Origin: Acidovorax sp. CF316
Lineage (GTDB): Bacteria; Pseudomonadota; Gammaproteobacteria; Burkholderiales; Burkholderiaceae_C
Length of the DNA: 40,866 nucleotides
Assembly: GCF_000276605.1 (NCBI RefSeq)
Contig: NZ_AKJX01000008.1
Location: forward strand, 1-40,866
Direction of reading: 5' to 3'
Shown here: one piece after another, positions 25,028 to 32,094 of the stretch
Layout: each line of letters starts with the position of its first letter
How positions within the stretch are numbered: the stretch's first letter is position 1
The notes under the pieces: generated by a model
The model's database searches: none
What the model saw: the letters and a program-made list of their open reading frames with translations, nothing else
What the model was told of the DNA's origin: nothing
Position numbers and translations under genes: made by a program

Positions 25028-26254
25028 TCAGCGCAGCGCCTCGCAGGCACGGCGGATGCGCGCGCAGGCTTCCTGCAGGTCGGCCATGGACGCAGCGTAC
25101 GAGATACGGAAGTACGGCGCCAGCCCCAGCACGCTGCCGGGGACCACGGCCACATGGAACTCGCGCAGCAGGTAGTCGCAGAAATCCGCATCGCTGCGCA
25201 GCGTGGCGCCACCCGGCGTGGTGCGCCCCAGCACGCCTTCGCAGCTGGCAAAGGTGTAGAACGCCCCTTCAGGCACACGGCAGCGCAGCCCCGGCGACGC
25301 GTTGAGCGCGGCCACCACCAGGTCGCGCCGCGCCTGGAATTCGCGGCAGCGCTCGGCCACGATGTCCTGCGGCCCGGTGAGCGCCGCCACGGCCGCCGCC
25401 TGGCTGATGGACGAGGCGCACGAGGTGGCCTGGCTCTGCACCACGGCCATGGCCGCGATCAATGCGCGCGGGCCCGCGCCGTAGCCGATGCGCCAGCCCG
25501 TCATGGCATACGACTTGGAGACGCCGTTCACGGTGAGCGTGCGCTCGCGCAGCGCAGGCATCACCGCCGCGGGGGTGGCGAAGGCGTGGCCGTCGTACAG
25601 GATGTGCTCGTAGATGTCGTCCGCCAGCACCCAGACCTGCGGGTGGTGCAGCACCACCTCCAGGATGGGCTGGAGCTGCTCGGCGCTGTAGGCCGTGCCG
25701 CTGGGGTTGGAGGGGGAGTTGATGAACACCCAGCGCGTGCGCGGCGTGATCGCGGCGTCGAGTTGTTCGGCCGTGATGCGAAAGCCATTGGCCTCGCTGC
25801 ACGGCACCACCACCGGCACGCCGCCCGCGATCAGCACCATGTCGGCGTACGAGGTCCAGTACGGCGCGGGCAGGATCACCTCGTCGCCGGGGTTCAGGCT
25901 GGCCATCAGCGCGTTGTAGATGACCTGCTTGGCACCCGCTCCCACCGTGATCTCGTGGGTGGCGAACTCCAGCCCGTTGTCATGGCGGAACTTGCGCTGG
26001 ATGGCGGCCTTGAGCTCGGGCGTGCCGTCCAGCACGGTGTAGTGCGTGTCACCCCGCGCCATGGCCTGCTGCGCGGCTTCCTGGATGTGGGCCGGGGTGT
26101 CGAAGTCCGGCTCGCCCAGGCCCAGCACGATCACGGGCTGGCCCTGGCGCTTGAGCTCGTTGGCGGCCTGGGTGATGCGCACGATGTCCGACACGCCGAT
26201 GGCGCTGATGCGGTCGGCCGCGCGAAAGGCCGTGGCGGGGATGGCGGCGTTCAT
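25028..26254 (-). CDS. PLP-dependent class I aminotransferase (AspB-like, subgroup I-beta)
   Basis: A 408-residue fold-type I aminotransferase. The PLP lysine is Lys247 (NGVSKSYAMTGWRIGY). Asn183 (NSPSNPSGT), Asp212 (VLADDIYEHI) and Tyr215 follow the family pattern. LGLGEPDFDTPAHI at about 44-57 and GDTHYTVLDGTPELKAAI are the substrate-entry motifs of I-beta aspartate and aromatic aminotransferases. The start is the ATG at 26254, which overlaps the stop of the binding-protein gene by four bases (ATGA); the longer open frame upstream lies inside that gene. Beside an antiquitin-type dehydrogenase, 2-aminoadipate is an attractive amino donor, but the sequence alone does not decide this. Confidence 0.9.
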   Translation of the reverse strand: MNAAIPATAFRAADRISAIGVSDIVRITQAANELKRQGQPVIVLGLGEPDFDTPAHIQEAAQQAMARGDTHYTVLDGTPELKAAIQRKFRHDNGLEFATHEITVGAGAKQVIYNALMASLNPGDEVILPAPYWTSYADMVLIAGGVPVVVPCSEANGFRITAEQLDAAITPRTRWVFINSPSNPSGTAYSAEQLQPILEVVLHHPQVWVLADDIYEHILYDGHAFATPAAVMPALRERTLTVNGVSKSYAMTGWRIGYGAGPRALIAAMAVVQSQATSCASSISQAAAVAALTGPQDIVAERCREFQARRDLVVAALNASPGLRCRVPEGAFYTFASCEGVLGRTTPGGATLRSDADFCDYLLREFHVAVVPGSVLGLAPYFRISYAASMADLQEACARIRRACEALR

Positions 26255-27150
26255 TGCTGGTAGGTCTCCAGGGGCTTGTCGTTGGGGGCGGCGAACAGCT
26301 GGCGCAGCGTGGTGCCCAGCGGCAGGCTCAGACCCAGGTTCTTGGGCGGGATGGGGCTGACGAACCACTTGGTGTAGATCTTCTCCATCTCGCCGCTCTG
26401 CATGAGCTTGGTGAGCACACCGTCCACGGCCGCCTTGAAGCTCGGGTCGTCCTTGCGGAACAGCAGCGCGATCGGCTCGGCGCCCAGCGGCTCGCCCACG
26501 ATGCGGTAGGCCGAGGGGTCCTTGGAATTGGCGATCATCCCGGCCAGCAGGTTGTCGTCGAGCACGAAGGCATCGGCACGGCCCGATTCGAGCAGCAGAA
26601 AGCTTTCGTGGTGGTCCTTGCCCAGCACGGTCTTGATGGGCGCACCGCCCAGGGCGCGCTCCTGCCTGCGCAGCAGCTGTACGGCCGTGGTGCCGGTGGA
26701 CGCCGCAATGGTGCGGCCCGCGAGCTGGCTGATGGACTTCAGGTCCGAATCCTTGCGCACCGCCATGCGCACTTCGCTCACATAGGTGGTCACCGCGAAG
26801 GCCACCTGCTGCTGGCGCGCGGTGTTGTTGGTGGTGGGGCCGCAGCCGATGTCGAGCGTGCCGTTCTGCACCAGCGGCAGGGTGTTCTGCGCCGTCACGG
26901 CCATGTACTCGAGCTTGGCGTCGGGCACGATGTCCTTGAGCACGCGCTCGCACAGCTCGACGTGGTAGCCCACGTATTTTTCATTGGCACCCAGTGCATA
27001 GGCCATGGGCGGCGAGGTCTCGCGCACGCCGAGCACGACCTTGCCGCTGGCCTTGATCTTCTCGAGCGTGGTCTGGGCGCTGGCGCCTGCGGCGCACAGC
27101 AGCGCTGCCAGTGCCACGGCCATCATCTTGCGGTTGGGGGAAAAAGCCAT
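26251..27150 (-). CDS. Periplasmic amino-acid binding protein (GltI-like), orphan
   Basis: A 299-residue solute-binding protein of the glutamate/aspartate (family 3) type. A signal peptide covers 1-25 (KMMAVALAALLCAAGASA). The mature part opens TLEKIKASGKVVLGVRETSPPMAY and contains DIGCGPTTNNTARQQQVAFAVTTYVSEVRMAV and GRTIAASTGTTAVQLL, the ligand-binding strands of the GltI group. GAGGAG upstream is a strong ribosome-binding site for the ATG at 27150. No permease or ATPase gene of this transporter type lies nearby, so it must share a transporter encoded elsewhere. It sits 83 bases after the FAD oxidoreductase gene. Confidence 0.9.
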   Translation of the reverse strand: MAFSPNRKMMAVALAALLCAAGASAQTTLEKIKASGKVVLGVRETSPPMAYALGANEKYVGYHVELCERVLKDIVPDAKLEYMAVTAQNTLPLVQNGTLDIGCGPTTNNTARQQQVAFAVTTYVSEVRMAVRKDSDLKSISQLAGRTIAASTGTTAVQLLRRQERALGGAPIKTVLGKDHHESFLLLESGRADAFVLDDNLLAGMIANSKDPSAYRIVGEPLGAEPIALLFRKDDPSFKAAVDGVLTKLMQSGEMEKIYTKWFVSPIPPKNLGLSLPLGTTLRQLFAAPNDKPLETYQQ

Positions 27151-27233
27151 GTCGTCGTCTCCTCGTTGGTTGTTGTGGATGGCGTTGGGAAAGCAATGCA
27201 GGGCGCGCCACACCCACGCGGCGGACCCCAGGT

Positions 27234-28409
27234 TCAGATGACGTTCTTCTCCAGCAGCGGCCGGTTCTCGGCAATGCGCGTGATGGACAGCGGCGACAGG
27301 TCGAGGCTCTGGTAGCTGCCGGTGAGCAACAGCTCGGCCACGCCCCGGCCCACGGCCGGGCACTGCTGCAGGCCGTGGCCCGAGAAGCCGTTGGCGAAGA
27401 CCAGGTTGTCGCAGTCGGGGGACAGGCCCACGATGGCGTTGTGGTCGAAGGTGTTCATCTCGTAGTAGCCGGCCCAGGCGCCCTGCATGCGCAGCGCCTC
27501 GAAGCCGGGGATGCGCTCGGCCAGCGTGGGCCAGACATGCTCCTCGAACGCGTGGTACTCGGGCTCGAGCGGGGCGAAGTCGGCATCCTGGTCGGCGGGC
27601 GGCGCAAAACCGGCAATGAAGCCGCTGCCCTCGGGCCGCAGCCAGATGCCACTGGTGTCGATGAGCAGGGGGCAGCGGGGCAACGGGGCCGGGCTGGACA
27701 GGTGGAACACGGTGCGGCGCTTGCCCACCACGGGCAGCGCGATGCCGGCCCAGCCCGCGATGGCAGCGGCCCAGGGGCCGCCGGCATTCACCGCACGGCT
27801 GCAGGGCAGCGTGGTGCCGCTTTTCAGCTGCACGGCGGTGACATGCTGCACGCCATCGCTGGCAGACATGTCCAGGCCCACGGCCTCATCGGCCACGTAG
27901 CGCACGCCCTGGCTCTGCGCCTTCCTGCGCAGCGCGGTGAGCAGCAGGTAGCCGTCGAACCAGCCCTCGCCCGACAGGCCCAGCGAGCCCAGCACCACGT
28001 CCTGCAGCGCCAGCCAGGGGAAGCGCGTGGCCAGTTCGTCCGCAGTGAGCAGCGCCACATCGGCGCCATGGCGCTTTTGCAGCCCATGGTTGTCGCGCAG
28101 CGTGGCCTCGCCGGCTGCTGTGGCCAGGTACAGGTAGCCGCCCTCGTGCAGGCCGATGTGGGGCACATCGCCGTTGCATGCCAGGAGCGTGTCCACATTG
28201 CGCAGAAAGCCGATGCCATGGGCCGATATCTGCACGTTGATGTCGGTGGAGAACTGCTGGCGGATGGAACTGGCCGACAGCGCCGAGGAGGCGCGTGCAT
28301 AGCCCGGGTCGCGCTCCACCACCACGACCTCGCAGCCGGGCTGCTGGCGTGTCAGCTCGTAGGCGATGGCACTGCCGATGACGCCGCCGCCGATGATCAC
28401 GATGGGCAT
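27234..28409 (-). CDS. FAD-dependent oxidoreductase, DAO family, FOXRED1-like
   Basis: A 391-residue flavoprotein of the D-amino-acid-oxidase fold. The FAD-binding IVIIGGGVIGSAIAYEL is at the N-terminus with VVVVERDPGYARASS. SALSASSIRQQFS followed by FLRNVDTLL, and later WAGYYEMNTFDHNAIVG, are wording shared with mitochondrial FOXRED1 and its bacterial relatives. The C-terminal FANGFSGHGLQQCPAVGRGVAELL closes the FAD site. It would oxidise an amino or imino acid; the physiological substrate is unproven. The ATG at 28409 is preferred over a GTG nine codons upstream because GGGAG precedes it at a suitable distance. It starts 32 bases after the aldehyde dehydrogenase gene. Confidence 0.88.
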   Translation of the reverse strand: MPIVIIGGGVIGSAIAYELTRQQPGCEVVVVERDPGYARASSALSASSIRQQFSTDINVQISAHGIGFLRNVDTLLACNGDVPHIGLHEGGYLYLATAAGEATLRDNHGLQKRHGADVALLTADELATRFPWLALQDVVLGSLGLSGEGWFDGYLLLTALRRKAQSQGVRYVADEAVGLDMSASDGVQHVTAVQLKSGTTLPCSRAVNAGGPWAAAIAGWAGIALPVVGKRRTVFHLSSPAPLPRCPLLIDTSGIWLRPEGSGFIAGFAPPADQDADFAPLEPEYHAFEEHVWPTLAERIPGFEALRMQGAWAGYYEMNTFDHNAIVGLSPDCDNLVFANGFSGHGLQQCPAVGRGVAELLLTGSYQSLDLSPLSITRIAENRPLLEKNVI

Positions 28410-28441
28410 GGGGGTGGTGCTCCCGGACGTTGGCACAGCGC

Positions 28442-29974
28442 TCAGACGTCGAACTTCACGCCCTGCGCGAGCGGCAGGGCGGTGGAGTAGTTGATGGTGT
28501 TGGTGGCACGGCGCATGTAGGCCTTCCAGCTGTCGGAGCCGGCCTCTCGGCCACCGCCGGTTTCCTTCTCGCCGCCAAAGGCCCCTCCGATCTCGGCACC
28601 GCTCGGGCCGATGTTGACGTTGGCGATGCCGCAGTCGGATCCCGCGGCCGACATGAACTGCTCGGCCTCGCGCACGTTGAGCGTGAAGATCGAGGACGAC
28701 AGGCCTGCCCCCACGGCGTTGTTCCAGGCGATGGCCTCGTCGAGCGTACGGTAGCGCACCACGTAGAGGATGGGCGCGAAGGTCTCGTGCAGGGCCGGGC
28801 CTTCATGCTTTTGCAGTTCCACCAGCGCGGGACGCACGTAGTAGGCATCGCTGCCGCCCAGGCCCGGTACGCGCTCGCCGCCGTGCACCTTGGCATCCAG
28901 GGCACGGGCTTCTTCCAGCGCCTTTTGCATGCCGTCGTAGGCACCGCGGTCGATCAGCGGGCCGACCAGGGTGCCGGCAGCGCGCGGGTCGCCCACCTGC
29001 ACGTTGCCGTACACCTTGCGCAGTTGGGGCACCAGGGTGTCGTAGAGGCTCTCGTGCACGAACAGGCGGCGCAGCGTGGTGCAGCGCTGGCCGGCCGTGC
29101 CCATGGCGGCGAAGGCGATGCCGCGCAGGGCCAGGTCCAGGTCCGCCGAGGGCGCGACGATGGCGGCGTTGTTGCCGCCCAGCTCCAGGATGGCGCGCGC
29201 GAAGCGGGCCGCCAGGCGCGGGCCGACAGCGCGGCCCATGGCCGTGGAGCCGGTGGCCGAGAGCACGGCCACGCGGGCGTCGTCCACCAGCACCTCGCCG
29301 ATGCCGCGCTGGCCAATCAAGAGTTCGAGCAGGCCCTCGGGCGCATCGCCGAAGCGGGCCAGGGCGCGCTGGGCGATGGCATGCGTGGCCAGGGCGGTGA
29401 GCGGCGTCTTCTCGGACGGCTTCCAGACCACGGAGTCGCCGCAGACCAGGGCCAGGGCCGCATTCCACGACCACACGGCCACGGGGAAATTGAAGGCCGA
29501 GATCACGCCGCACACGCCCAGCGGGTGCCAGGTTTCCATCATGCGGTGGCCGGGGCGCTCGGTGGCGATGGTCAGGCCATAGAGCTGGCGCGACAGGCCG
29601 ACGGCAAAGTCGCAGATGTCGATCATCTCCTGCACCTCGCCCAGGCCTTCGGACGGGATCTTGCCGGCCTCGATGGTCACGAGCAGGCCCAGGTCGTCCT
29701 TGGCGGCGCGCAGCTCTTCGCCGAGCAGGCGCACCAGTTCGCCGCGGCGCGGGGCCGGCACATTGCGCCAGGCCTGGAACGCGGCCTGCGCGCGCGCGAT
29801 GGCGGCGGTGGCGTCGGCCGGCGAGACCTCGTGCACGGCGCCGATGGCCTCGCCGGTGATGGGCGAACGCACCGACAGGCCGCCACCTGTGTAGGCGGCA
29901 CGCGGCACGCCCAGGCGCTGCAGCAGCGCATCGGCGTCGGTCACGAGGGAAGCAGAGGCGGAGGTATCGGACAT
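28442..29974 (-). CDS. amaB: Antiquitin-type aldehyde dehydrogenase (ALDH7; 2-aminoadipate semialdehyde dehydrogenase)
   Basis: A 510-residue NAD-dependent aldehyde dehydrogenase. The catalytic Cys298 (GTAGQRCTTLRRLFVHES) and general base Glu264 (LELGGNNAAIV) are in family-typical contexts. LELGGNNA together with GQRCTTLRRLFVHES is the signature of ALDH7/antiquitin, which oxidises 2-aminoadipate-6-semialdehyde (in equilibrium with piperideine-6-carboxylate) to 2-aminoadipate in lysine and pipecolate breakdown. The cofactor motif GSTAMGRAVG and the catalytic Asn of ISAFNFPVAVWSWNAALAL are present. The ATG at 29974 gives the usual length; the longer open frame upstream lies in the intergenic region. 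It is the first gene of the cluster, divergent from lysR. Confidence 0.92.
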   Translation of the reverse strand: MSDTSASASLVTDADALLQRLGVPRAAYTGGGLSVRSPITGEAIGAVHEVSPADATAAIARAQAAFQAWRNVPAPRRGELVRLLGEELRAAKDDLGLLVTIEAGKIPSEGLGEVQEMIDICDFAVGLSRQLYGLTIATERPGHRMMETWHPLGVCGVISAFNFPVAVWSWNAALALVCGDSVVWKPSEKTPLTALATHAIAQRALARFGDAPEGLLELLIGQRGIGEVLVDDARVAVLSATGSTAMGRAVGPRLAARFARAILELGGNNAAIVAPSADLDLALRGIAFAAMGTAGQRCTTLRRLFVHESLYDTLVPQLRKVYGNVQVGDPRAAGTLVGPLIDRGAYDGMQKALEEARALDAKVHGGERVPGLGGSDAYYVRPALVELQKHEGPALHETFAPILYVVRYRTLDEAIAWNNAVGAGLSSSIFTLNVREAEQFMSAAGSDCGIANVNIGPSGAEIGGAFGGEKETGGGREAGSDSWKAYMRRATNTINYSTALPLAQGVKFDV

Positions 29975-30047
29975 GGCGGCGTTGGATAGAAGGGGTTCAG
30001 CAATGCCCCCAATATCGCCCAATCGCCATCTGCCGGATAGCAAAAAA

Positions 30048-30075
30048 TTGGAACAACTTGATTCGCAAATAGAAT
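30048..30075 (+). promoter_or_regulatory. Candidate promoter of the LysR gene
   Basis: -35 TTGGAA (30048-30053), 16-base spacer, -10 TAGAAT (30070-30075) on the plus strand. The -10 lies inside the inverted repeat at 30058-30078, which would allow the regulator to repress its own gene. Confidence 0.5.
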
Positions 30076-30078
30076 CAA
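30058..30078. promoter_or_regulatory. Inverted repeat in the amaB-lysR divergent region, probable LysR operator
   Basis: Arms TTGATTC and GAATCAA are perfect seven-base complements separated by seven bases. The dyad lies in the 205-base spacer between divergent amaB and lysR. LysR-type proteins bind such interrupted dyads; assignment to the neighbouring regulator is inferred from position. Confidence 0.65.
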
Positions 30079-30149
30079 CTCCCTTCAATACCCGGGCCAT
30101 TTTGGGGAATGGATAGGCACCATCGCAGTGCGCCAGCGGTGTAAACCCT

Positions 30150-30162
30150 GAGAATCATTCTC
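30150..30162. promoter_or_regulatory. Fur-box-like palindrome in the lysR leader
   Basis: GAGAAT-C-ATTCTC is a perfect 13-base palindrome 18-30 bases before the lysR start codon. It matches the core half-sites of Fur boxes (GATAATcATTATC type) at most positions. It may be a second operator or a chance match. Confidence 0.35.
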
Positions 30163-30179
30163 CTCACGCATGAACAGCC

Positions 30180-31100
30180 ATGTTCCGCAAGACCTTCCTG
30201 CCACCGGTGGCCGACCTGCTCGCCTTCGAGGCGGCCGCGCGCCACACCAGCGTCTCGCGCGCAGCCGAAGAGCTGCACCTGACGCAAAGCGCCGTCTCGC
30301 GCCAGATACGCCAGCTGGAGGAGCAACTGGGCATGGCCCTGTTCCACCGCGTGCGCCAGCGCGTGGTGCTGACCGATGCCGGGCGCGTCTACGCGGCCGA
30401 CGTGCGCGCCCTGCTGCAGCAGCTGTCGGCCGCCACGCAAAAGGCCATGGCCTTTTCGAGCGCGGGCGGGCTGCTCAACCTGGCCGTGCTGCCCACGCTG
30501 GGCACACGCTGGCTGATACCGCGGCTGCCGGGCTTCATGGCGCTGTACCCCGATGCCACGGTGAATTTCTCGGCGCGCTCCGAGCCCTTCGACTTTGCGC
30601 AGGAGCCCATGGACGCGGCCATCCACTTCGGCGCGCCGCACTGGGCCGGCGCCGTCTGCGAGTACCTGATGCACGAGCAGGTGTTGCCCGTGTGCAGCCC
30701 GCACTACCGTGCCCAGCAGGGCCTGCGCACGCCCGCCGATCTGGCCGGTGCCGTGCTGCTGCAGCAGAACACCCGACCCACGCAATGGACCGAATGGTTC
30801 GAGCGCATAGGCGCCCCCACCCCCCAGGCGCTGCGCGGCCCGCGCTATGAGCAGTTCTCGATGATCGCGCAGGCGGCGGTGTCAGGCCTGGGCGCTGCGC
30901 TGCTGCCGCGCTTTCTGATCGAAGGCGAACTCGCTTCGGGGGCCCTGGTGGCCCTGTCCACCGAGGTGCTCACCAGCAGCGAGGCCTACTACCTGGTCTA
31001 CCCCGAGGCGCGCGCCCAGACGCCACTGGTCAAGGCCTTCAGGGATTGGCTGCTCGCGCAGTGCGCGGGCATCGCCACGGCCGCCCGCCCCAGCCTATAG
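30180..31100 (+). CDS. LysR-family transcriptional regulator (GcvA-like)
   Basis: A 306-residue LysR regulator. The winged helix-turn-helix is at about 11-68 (LLAFEAAARHTSVSRAAEELHLTQSAVSRQIRQLEEQLG and FHRVRQRVVLTDAGR), and the effector-binding domain occupies 90-300. FLPPVADLLAFEAAARH at the N-terminus is typical of the GcvA-like branch. The gene is divergent from amaB, the usual arrangement for a LysR activator of a catabolic operon, and a clear inverted repeat lies between the two. The stop overlaps the end of the convergent TipAS-domain gene (shared CTATAG). The inducing ligand is unknown; a pathway intermediate such as 2-aminoadipate or pipecolate is plausible. Confidence 0.93.
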   Translation: MFRKTFLPPVADLLAFEAAARHTSVSRAAEELHLTQSAVSRQIRQLEEQLGMALFHRVRQRVVLTDAGRVYAADVRALLQQLSAATQKAMAFSSAGGLLNLAVLPTLGTRWLIPRLPGFMALYPDATVNFSARSEPFDFAQEPMDAAIHFGAPHWAGAVCEYLMHEQVLPVCSPHYRAQQGLRTPADLAGAVLLQQNTRPTQWTEWFERIGAPTPQALRGPRYEQFSMIAQAAVSGLGAALLPRFLIEGELASGALVALSTEVLTSSEAYYLVYPEARAQTPLVKAFRDWLLAQCAGIATAARPSL

Positions 31101-31481
31101 ATGGCTGTGCGCGTAGGTGTGGATGGCCTCACCGAGAAACGCCACCATGCGCGGGTGGTAGGCATTGTGAAAAGCCTTCATGTCGGGGTTGTCGGCATAG
31201 AACAGTGCCGTGCCGATATAGGCCTCGCGTGACGGCGCATAGAAGCGCGACGCAATGGCATGGTGCCGTGCCATGAGGGACTGGATGGCCGGCGAAGAGG
31301 GCACGGCGCTGTCGATCAGCGGCGCCAGTTCCTCATAGAAACGCTGGAAGTCCTGGTGCGCCCGGGCCTTGTCGACATGGGCCCACTGGTGGGTGGCCGC
31401 CAGCGAGGCGGCCTGCTCTGCGCCCTGCGCATCGCGTCATTGCTGGAGGTAATCGGGGCTTGCGTTCTGCAATGTAGTCAT
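31095..31481 (-). pseudogene. TipAS-domain protein gene interrupted by an in-frame UGA
   Basis: Reading from ATG at 31481, the frame encodes TTLQNASPDYLQQ, then UGA (31437-31439, codon 15). It continues open for 113 more codons to a TAG at 31095. The part after the UGA (ATHQWAHVDKARAHQDFQRF, SPAIQSLMARHHAIASRFY, GTALFYADNPDMKAF, YHPRMVAFLGEAIHTYA) has the all-helical TipAS antibiotic-recognition pattern usually attached to MerR regulators; no MerR DNA-binding domain is here. A TGG-to-TGA change (Trp) or a CGA-to-TGA change (Arg) would explain the interruption. No frameshift is needed. Downstream GTG (31304) or ATG codons could give a truncated product lacking the first helices. It could also be a sequencing error. 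Confidence 0.7.
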
Positions 31482-31608
31482 GGGTGCGGCATTCGGCCGT
31501 ATGGAGAGGAACACGGACTGTAGGCGCCGCCCCGCAGTTCCGGCCCCAGTCCTTGCGGTGCCTTGTGTCCGGCATCACCGGTTGCACACCCTTCGCATTG
31601 CGGGCGAA

Positions 31609-32004
31609 CTACAGCAAGGCCGCCACCATGATCGCCAGCCCGGCGATGCTCACGGCCCAGGTGGCCGTGCGCACATACGGGATGCCGATGTAGTACACCG
31701 GGATGTAGACCATGCGCGCCCAGAAGAACACCTGGGCGCCCAGCTCCACCTGGCTGCCGGTGCGGTTGCTGGCCGTGGCCGCCAGGCCCAGGATGGCAAA
31801 GAACACGAGGTTGTCAAAGCTGTTGCGCGCCGTACGCTCGGCGCGGCCGGCAAAGGCCCCCAGGTCGGCCAGGTGGTCGCGGTTGCCGAAAGCCAGCAGC
31901 AGGCCCGAGGGCGTCCAGGCGCGGGCGCGGATCAGGCTGGCCACGACCACCAGCAGCCAGGTGATGATGGCGAAGTACACGACGAGAGTGAGGATGGGGT
32001 TCAT
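31609..32004 (-). CDS. MAPEG-family membrane protein
   Basis: A 131-residue integral membrane protein with four predicted helices (about 5-25, 65-80, 88-108, 114-131). The family motif is RAERTARNSFDNLVFFAILGLAA at about 54-76, the glutathione-binding region of MAPEG proteins (microsomal glutathione transferase and relatives). Bacterial MAPEG proteins of this type have mostly unknown substrates. The start at 32004 is chosen because MNPILTLVVYFAI begins the first helix; upstream residues in the open frame are cysteine-rich and unlike a membrane protein. It lies 90 bases after the IclR gene and 127 before the TipAS gene. Confidence 0.85.
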   Translation of the reverse strand: MNPILTLVVYFAIITWLLVVVASLIRARAWTPSGLLLAFGNRDHLADLGAFAGRAERTARNSFDNLVFFAILGLAATASNRTGSQVELGAQVFFWARMVYIPVYYIGIPYVRTATWAVSIAGLAIMVAALL

Positions 32005-32094
32005 GGCAGCCCTGGGGCAAGGGGGTTGGAAAACGCCGCATCCATGGCACCTGGACAGGGCAGGAACCCGCAGCATACGCCGCGGGACTCCGTG

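Noticed and set aside
31437..31439. UGA as selenocysteine in the TipAS gene
   Set aside because: No clear SECIS-like hairpin follows at the right distance, the residue is not in a redox motif, and no known TipAS selenoprotein comes to mind. Mutation or sequencing error is simpler.
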